Shown here in pieces: positions 59,944 through 64,000 of a stretch of 64,000 bases of DNA. Location: assembly GCF_000698575.1 (NCBI RefSeq), contig NZ_JFHD01000018.1, positions 62,001 to 126,000 of the forward strand, given 5' to 3'. The translations under genes were made by a program, and so were the position numbers. Source of the stretch: Caballeronia zhejiangensis. GTDB taxonomy: Bacteria > Pseudomonadota > Gammaproteobacteria > Burkholderiales > Burkholderiaceae. The notes under the pieces are model-generated. The model had not been told where the DNA came from. It made no database searches and saw only the letters and a list, made by a program, of their open reading frames with translations. Position 1 is the first letter of the stretch, and the number at the start of each line of letters is the position of its first letter.

Positions 59944-61749
59944 TCAGGCCGCAAGGTCAAAGTCGATTGACATCTGCGCGCCCGACGTCGTCGCCTTGTG
60001 CGACCACGCTGCGCGCGCGCTTTCCGGCATATCGCCGTACCTGACAGCACGGCCTAACAGCGACTCGATGTCATAGTTGAGGTTGAGGCCCATACGGTCC
60101 TTGAAATCGGTCCGGCGCGCGATCTCGTCGTGCTCGCGTTGCTGGCCGTGTGAAAGGCTGAGCACGCCATAGTTGAGATACCAGCGATATCCGGCTGTGA
60201 TGCCGCCCGGGAAGAAGCCGCGATCGTGCATTTCCAGCAGACGATCAAGCTCGAACTCAAGGATCAGCTCGGCGGATTCTTCGTCCACCTCCAGGCGCTG
60301 TCCGGTAGGCACCTTCCACGTACTGCGCCCGTCGCTGAAGTGCAGGATCTCCGGCGCACACGGCGAATCTGCCGTCAGTGACTCGTAAAGGGCATCGCGG
60401 AAACCGGTCCACTGGTCGGCGTTGTCATCCCAGTCCTTTCCGACGTGCAGAAACATGGGTTCGGGCATGCCCTTAGGGGGAAGCGGCTCGACATCCGGTA
60501 CGTCGTAACTCACGCCGTGCAGGTAGATGTCGCGGTAGTCCGCCCAGATCGCGAACGGCACGGCAAGGCCCTGCAACGACTGCATCGCGTCGACGGCGAT
60601 CATCGTGCTGAGTGGCAACGTCTGAAACTTCGGCTTCGTGCCGGCGCTCGATGCACGGCGCTGCTCGTCGCGGTCAATCGTCATCATGTAGCGAACCAGT
60701 TCCCGAACAGTTGCAGCATTAAAGGTATCGGGTTCAATGCACACGAAGCCCTCGTGAATCGTGCGGCCGACCCAGTTGCGACGCGACCAGTCGTAACGGA
60801 TCGCCCTGATGAACTTGTTGAGGCGGTTCAGTCCGCGCGCGTACGCGTACCGTTCTTCGTCGAAGAAGATCATCTCCTCGAGCGAACGATCCTCGGCCTG
60901 CTGGCACACCCAGCAGCCCGTACGCGCGTCACACTGTCCACGTCGCTTACGCTTGCCAGCGGTGGCCTCTTCGAACGTCAGCTCGGAGACAATCGCGCAA
61001 CTACTGTTGCCGGCGTGCGCGTAAACGCGGGTAGTCTCCTGAAAGTCTGTGTAGGCGGTGCGCAGGCCGGATGTCACTTCACCGATCCATTCCCAAACGT
61101 CTTCGGTGCTCCAGTCGGCGATCGGGCAGAGCGTCAGCTCGCCGTCGGCATTGCGCGCAGGCGTATCCGCGCGATCGCCGCGTGCTTGCATTCCGGCCTT
61201 GCGCTTGTCGCTTTCCGCGAAGCGGCTTCCGAGACACACGACCGGCTCGGCATAGCCCTGCGACGCCGCCGAGCGATATAGCTGGTTGCGAAACACGCGC
61301 GACGGTTCGATCTTCAGCGATACTGAGCAATCGGAATTTGTCCCGGCATAGCTGGGCAAGGCGCGACCGCTGAGGATCGCGACCTGCCACGATGCGGAGA
61401 GCGACGGCATGACCGTCTGCGCGTGGACCTGAAAACCATGAGTGCGTCCATAGTCGCGCATCTTCTCCAGTTCAAGCTGAGCGAGCGCGACCATCTCTGG
61501 CGACTCAACGCGCGTGTCTACGGTCACTACGCAGACCATAGGCGCTCCACCATCTGCAGCATGTTGCCGAGCCGCTTCCAGCGTCAATGCGGCGACGACG
61601 CTACTGTCCTTCCCAGCGCTGAACTGACACACAACCATGCGTTGCTCATTGAACAGTTTGCGCAGCGCGGTCAACGCCCGGTGCACGCGCTGATCGAGCG
61701 TCGGACGCACTTCATGGAGGGTGAACATTTCAATCGTCTGCTTCTGCAT
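59944..61749 (-). CDS. DndC-like PP-loop protein (PAPS-reductase superfamily)
   Basis: 601 residues. PP-loop CQFSAGKDSSVVAAL at about 41-55, CVVTVDTRVESPEM, GSRFAESDKRKAG and WSTEDVWEWIG are the ATP-pyrophosphatase features of DndC and PAPS reductase. Cysteines C251, C273, C279 and C282 (GQCDARTGCWVC) resemble the iron-sulfur ligands of DndC. DndC works with DndA/B/D/E in DNA phosphorothioation, none of which is visible here. The long C-terminal part is unusual. First gene behind copy 12; GGAG before the ATG. It could modify DNA or nucleotides to evade defence. Confidence 0.78.
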   Translation of the reverse strand: MQKQTIEMFTLHEVRPTLDQRVHRALTALRKLFNEQRMVVCQFSAGKDSSVVAALTLEAARQHAADGGAPMVCVVTVDTRVESPEMVALAQLELEKMRDYGRTHGFQVHAQTVMPSLSASWQVAILSGRALPSYAGTNSDCSVSLKIEPSRVFRNQLYRSAASQGYAEPVVCLGSRFAESDKRKAGMQARGDRADTPARNADGELTLCPIADWSTEDVWEWIGEVTSGLRTAYTDFQETTRVYAHAGNSSCAIVSELTFEEATAGKRKRRGQCDARTGCWVCQQAEDRSLEEMIFFDEERYAYARGLNRLNKFIRAIRYDWSRRNWVGRTIHEGFVCIEPDTFNAATVRELVRYMMTIDRDEQRRASSAGTKPKFQTLPLSTMIAVDAMQSLQGLAVPFAIWADYRDIYLHGVSYDVPDVEPLPPKGMPEPMFLHVGKDWDDNADQWTGFRDALYESLTADSPCAPEILHFSDGRSTWKVPTGQRLEVDEESAELILEFELDRLLEMHDRGFFPGGITAGYRWYLNYGVLSLSHGQQREHDEIARRTDFKDRMGLNLNYDIESLLGRAVRYGDMPESARAAWSHKATTSGAQMSIDFDLAA

Positions 61750-61854
61750 GGCTCTTGCTCCATCCGCGTGAATATCGTCCGCCGGGCCCCTAGATTCCGA
61801 GTCCCGGCGTAGGGTTGTTCTGCCGAGTTGGCGGGCTGCGCTTCGCAGCTGCCG

Positions 61855-62032
61855 CCGTTCCCCTGAGTTCGTCGTCCCGCGACGATTCGTGCGAGGGCCG
61901 GCGACGCGTCAAGGGATCAAGCGCGGAGTGGGTGCGGGATGGAGCGCAGCGACTGACACGGCCCCGCGCGCCTTGACGCGGCAAAGGCCTGAGCTAAGGT
62001 CGCGGGAACTGGACGGCGAACCAGGGGAACGG
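61855..62032 (-). promoter_or_regulatory. Frpo-like ssDNA promoter hairpin, copy 12
   Basis: Repeat unit about 61776-62222. Right arm TTGACG (61973-61978), 16 nt, TAAGGT (61995-62000). Drives the DndC-like gene (ATG 106 nt away) and the DUF6884-like gene. Rightmost copy, so the last to enter if oriT is at 31.1 kb. Confidence 0.75.
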
Positions 62033-62595
62033 TAGGTGTCGGCAGCAGCAGCTCACGTACGAGGCAGGACGCCGCGCGGCGAGCGCCCTCTCGCGTAGCA
62101 AGCGATAGCGCCGCGGAGCGACATTTCGTCGGTGTGGAAACGCAGGACGAAGACCTGCGTGCTGCCGGGAAACCGGCGTGCGGCGTGGGGGACTGGCTGG
62201 CCAGTCCGCCGGACGACGGCTGGATCGGAACAGGAGATCTCGCGTCAGCAGCGCGCACCACCTGGGCTGGATAGCGTGCGCAGTGCAGCTCACTGGTCAG
62301 CCAGGCCGGTCGGAAGCGAGTTGAGTACCTGACGGCGAGCGGTTCAGATCCGCGCTGTGGACGCTCCCGTGCGCCCTGTCCCGAGGCCAACGATAGGCGC
62401 GAGAAGGACAGGAAGCGACGCAGCAGCAGGACCGCGACAACGTCCGCGAATGGGGCAAGGCAGCGTAAGGAACATGCGTGCGTGAGCAACGCCCAGGCCG
62501 CGGAGTATACTGACAGTGCGTCGAACGCACCACGCGTCTCGCGGCGCGTGGTGTAATTATGATCACTTACTGCACTGAGTATTATTAAACAACGG

Positions 62596-62717
62596 TTGCG
62601 TAGCGCGCGGCTTTTGCGGTTTAATATCTCTGCCCTGCTCCTCAGGGCACCAACCAAGTTGTTTTCCTCCCGAAAAGGCAGTCGAAGGCCCGCGCAAGCG
62701 GGCTTTTGGCTTTTTGG
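62596..62717 (+). ncRNA. candidate small RNA with own promoter and terminator
   Basis: Promoter-like TTGCGT (62596-62601), 18 nt, TTTAAT (62620-62625) predicts a start near 62632. That is the first base of a perfect hairpin GCCCTG/CAGGGC with loop CTCCT (62632-62648). A single-stranded part includes TCCTCCCG. A terminator GCCCGC/GCGGGC with TTTT (62688-62707) ends it. About 76 nt. C-rich loops able to pair with Shine-Dalgarno sequences are a known sRNA design. Nothing else in 62223-62595 or 62718-63020 looks coding. Confidence 0.55.
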
Positions 62718-63020
62718 ACCGGCGTCGACCAGCAGCTCGACGTCCAGGCTCAGGCGGCCCAAGGCCATCCCGCGAAATACCATCTGGCCAGAACAGCGTC
62801 GGATTGCTTCCGAGCGCGGAATTGCGGAGGCTCCGTAGCGCCGCTCGGAGACTCGAGCGATCCCCTACCCCTACCGGGCTGCCGGCAGGCGGTTAGGCGG
62901 CCCATACGCAAGCCAGCATCGCTGTCTTCCGCCGAGGGACCCCCCCTTCTCTGCCAGCTCGGTGTAGACGCTGATAAACCAACCGACCATCACGGCAGAT
63001 GGCGAGCACACGAGCGCGTT

Positions 63021-63058
63021 GATTTACGGGGTGGTGTAACCGCCCCGTAAATCTTTTA
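63021..63058 (+). terminator. strong hairpin terminator
   Basis: Perfect 11-base arms GATTTACGGGG (63021-63031) and CCCCGTAAATC (63043-63053) followed by TTTTA. It may isolate the origin region from upstream transcription. Confidence 0.65.
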
Positions 63059-63062
63059 TCGC

Positions 63063-63109
63063 GCACTTAGGGGTGCAGCGTGCCGTAGGCGCGGTGCAGC
63101 CCTTAGTGC
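63063..63109. repeat. imperfect inverted repeat near oriV
   Basis: GCACTTAGGG (63063-63072) and CCCTTAGTGC (63100-63109) pair with a single T-T mismatch. Could extrude as a cruciform; role unknown. Confidence 0.45.
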
Positions 63110-63189
63110 CTGCCGCGCGGTGTCTTTAGCGGTCAGCTGGTTTGGTTGTGTTGTCATCTGTGCCCCGAAGGGGCCACGATATGCTTCTT

Positions 63190-63259
63190 GGGGGGTGGGG
63201 CCGGGTGGGTGGGGCCGGCTTTAGCCGGCGAACCCGGCCGCGGGGGCTCTTGAGCCCCC
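63190..63259 (+). other. G-quadruplex motif and hairpins
   Basis: G6-T-G4-CC-G3-T-G3-T-G4 (63190-63214) meets the usual quadruplex rule with very short loops. Directly after are GCCGGC/GCCGGC (63214-63229) and GGGGGCTC/GAGCCCCC (63242-63259) hairpins. An AT-rich patch (63290-63320) follows, a possible unwinding element. Confidence 0.55.
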
Positions 63260-63380
63260 CCTCACTGAGGGTGGGGCCTTTCCCATTCGCAGTTAAAACC
63301 AAAGTTAAAAAAAATCGTTAACCGCGCGCGCGTTTACGGTTTCCGAGCGCCTTGTCCCGTAACGATCTGCGCCCGATCAC

Positions 63381-63463
63381 GTGGCCTGATAGACGCCCGA
63401 GCGGTGGTGCGATCGACACCTCGGTGGTGGTCCGATAGACACATCGGGTGGTCTGATAGACGC
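63381..63463 (+). repeat. oriV: iteron cluster 1 (four copies), candidate oriV
   Basis: Four 16-bp units at 63381, 63404, 63427 and 63448, consensus GTGGYCYGATAGACRC, starting 21-23 bp apart, about two helical turns. This is the layout of Rep-binding iterons. Confidence 0.8.
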
Positions 63464-63476
63464 CGGCGCACCCAAG

Positions 63477-63485
63477 TTATCCACA
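63477..63485 (+). promoter_or_regulatory. DnaA box
   Basis: TTATCCACA, a perfect consensus DnaA site, lies 13 bp after the first iteron cluster. Together with the iterons and the AT-rich patch it supports an origin of replication. Confidence 0.75.
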
Positions 63486-63609
63486 AAATGCCCGCCGGTG
63501 GCGCAAAGACGCGCGCTAGACCCATGAAAAAGCAGGGCTTTGGGTCTATGCCTTTTGAATGAATTCCGCCCCAAGGCTTTCCCCGCAAGCGTTTGCTATC
63601 TCAGATGAA

Positions 63610-63795
63610 GTGCGCGATAGACGCGAGAGACGGTGGCCCGATAGACACATCGGACGGACCGGAATATCGCTTGGCGGTGGTCTGATAGACGTTCGTGCGC
63701 GGTGGTCCGATGGACGCGGCGTTCCGTGCCATTGGTCGTGGTTTTGTTGCGGTTTCTCACTCCGATCGACCAATCGGCAGTGGCGCGATAGACGT
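63610..63795 (+). repeat. oriV: iteron cluster 2 (five copies)
   Basis: Units at 63610 (one base short), 63633, 63677, 63702 and 63780, same consensus as cluster 1 with wider spacing. The second cluster may serve copy control or handcuffing. Confidence 0.75.
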
Positions 63796-63890
63796 TCGTT
63801 TTGCAAGCCTGCGGCTGTTGAATCGCCCGGCGGGCGGGCGGCGAATTAACAGCCCCGACAGATGTCCCGCGGCAGATCAAGCGGTGCTCG

Positions 63891-64000
63891 CTACTCTGAG
63901 CGCCGCGCGGCACGATAAGTGTAATTGTTGTCGATCCAGTGCTTGGCCCATTCGATTCCGCGGTCGTGCGCCTGCCATCGATATACGCGGTTCCCAAGGT
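63891..64000 (-). CDS. C-terminal end of an unidentified protein (start outside window)
   Basis: The minus-strand frame ending at the TAG at 63891-63893 stays open to the edge and reads GNRVYRWQAHDRGIEWAKHW then IDNNYTYRAARRSE, a composition typical of real protein. It could be the end of a replication or neighbouring gene. 36 residues are too few to assign. Confidence 0.4.
   Translation of the reverse strand, partial: LGNRVYRWQAHDRGIEWAKHWIDNNYTYRAARRSE

Noticed and set aside
59944..61749. Complete dnd phosphorothioation cluster
   Set aside because: Only a DndC-like gene is present; no cysteine desulfurase, DndB, DndD, DndE or restriction genes adjoin it.
42509..61984. Open frames running leftward through each repeat copy, giving a recurrent Arg/Ser/Ala-rich peptide of about 60 residues and extending several genes upstream
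   Set aside because: The frame relation to the downstream gene is not constant (some copies stop inside), the peptide is low-complexity GC-driven sequence, and proper ribosome sites lie at the shorter starts.
33445..62222. Dispersed repeats as insertion sequences, MITEs or a CRISPR array
   Set aside because: No transposase, no terminal inverted repeats or target duplications. Units are about 500 bp at operon fronts with fixed spacing to start codons, unlike short regular CRISPR repeats.
33445..62222. Repeats as integron attC sites
   Set aside because: No integrase seen, hairpins are much longer than attC and carry promoter boxes, and the cassettes are operons with terminators rather than promoterless single genes.
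62600..63000. tRNA gene near the sRNA candidate
   Set aside because: No cloverleaf with T-arm consensus could be drawn; only simple hairpins and a terminator.
63559..63997. Rep gene in the iteron region
   Set aside because: Frames here are broken up by the iterons and low in protein character; only the short C-terminal fragment ending at 63891 looks real.

Overview
The window reads as part of a large conjugative plasmid (or plasmid-like replicon) from a Burkholderiaceae host such as Paraburkholderia, Caballeronia or Burkholderia. The reasons are high GC, three DUF4148 small periplasmic proteins (a family typical of that group), a czc/cad metal-resistance block, a MobF relaxase with its coupling protein and a recognisable origin of transfer, a long leading region, and an iteron origin of replication at the right edge. 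The host assignment is an inference from gene content.

Layout. (1) About 0-14.4 kb is heavy-metal resistance: a leftward czcC-B-A-R-S operon (RND efflux plus two-component control), DUF4148 proteins with shared operator-like motifs, a ZIP-type transporter, a His-rich zinc-ribbon protein, a CadA/ZntA-type P-type ATPase, and a divergent MerR-family regulator with a textbook operator. (2) 14.8-24.1 kb is part of a conjugation (mating-pair) locus: a helix-turn-helix regulator, a DsbA-like protein, a GspE/PilT-type ATPase, and a rightward operon of exported Cys-rich proteins including a TraN-like protein. (3) 24.1-31.3 kb is DNA processing: MobF relaxase-helicase, a small membrane protein, the coupling protein, an unknown, and a ribbon-helix-helix accessory protein. 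Next comes a candidate oriT whose nic sequence (31108-31119) closely resembles that of R388. (4) 31.6-62 kb is the leading region. It has about 35 genes, nearly all on the minus strand (pointing back at oriT), arranged in twelve short operons. (5) 62.2-64 kb holds a candidate small RNA, strong inverted repeats, a G-quadruplex motif, nine iterons of about 16 bp and a DnaA box, so it is a candidate oriV. The rep gene is not in the window.

The most interesting observation is that each of the twelve leading-region operons is preceded by a copy of one dispersed repeat. The hairpin edge lies 93-112 nt from the first start codon in all twelve. The + strand of each copy can fold into a hairpin of about 180-200 nt. 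Its right arm carries TTGACG (TTGGCC in copy 1), exactly 16 nt, then TAnnGT, with the start of the -10 in an internal loop. Divergent copies keep the arms paired through compensatory changes. This geometry matches the single-stranded promoter Frpo of plasmid F. With the nic orientation seen here the + strand is the transferred strand, so the folded promoters would be active on incoming single-stranded DNA and would transcribe exactly these operons. The proposal is a twelve-module early-expression system for plasmid establishment and anti-defence. Its cargo includes an ArdC-like antirestriction protein, two orphan DNA methyltransferases, a DndC-like PP-loop protein paired with a DUF6884 protein, a ParB-like protein, a TOPRIM primase, a secreted PLD nuclease and many uncharacterised small proteins.

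All calls come from reading the sequence and from remembered family motifs. No database search or folding program was run.
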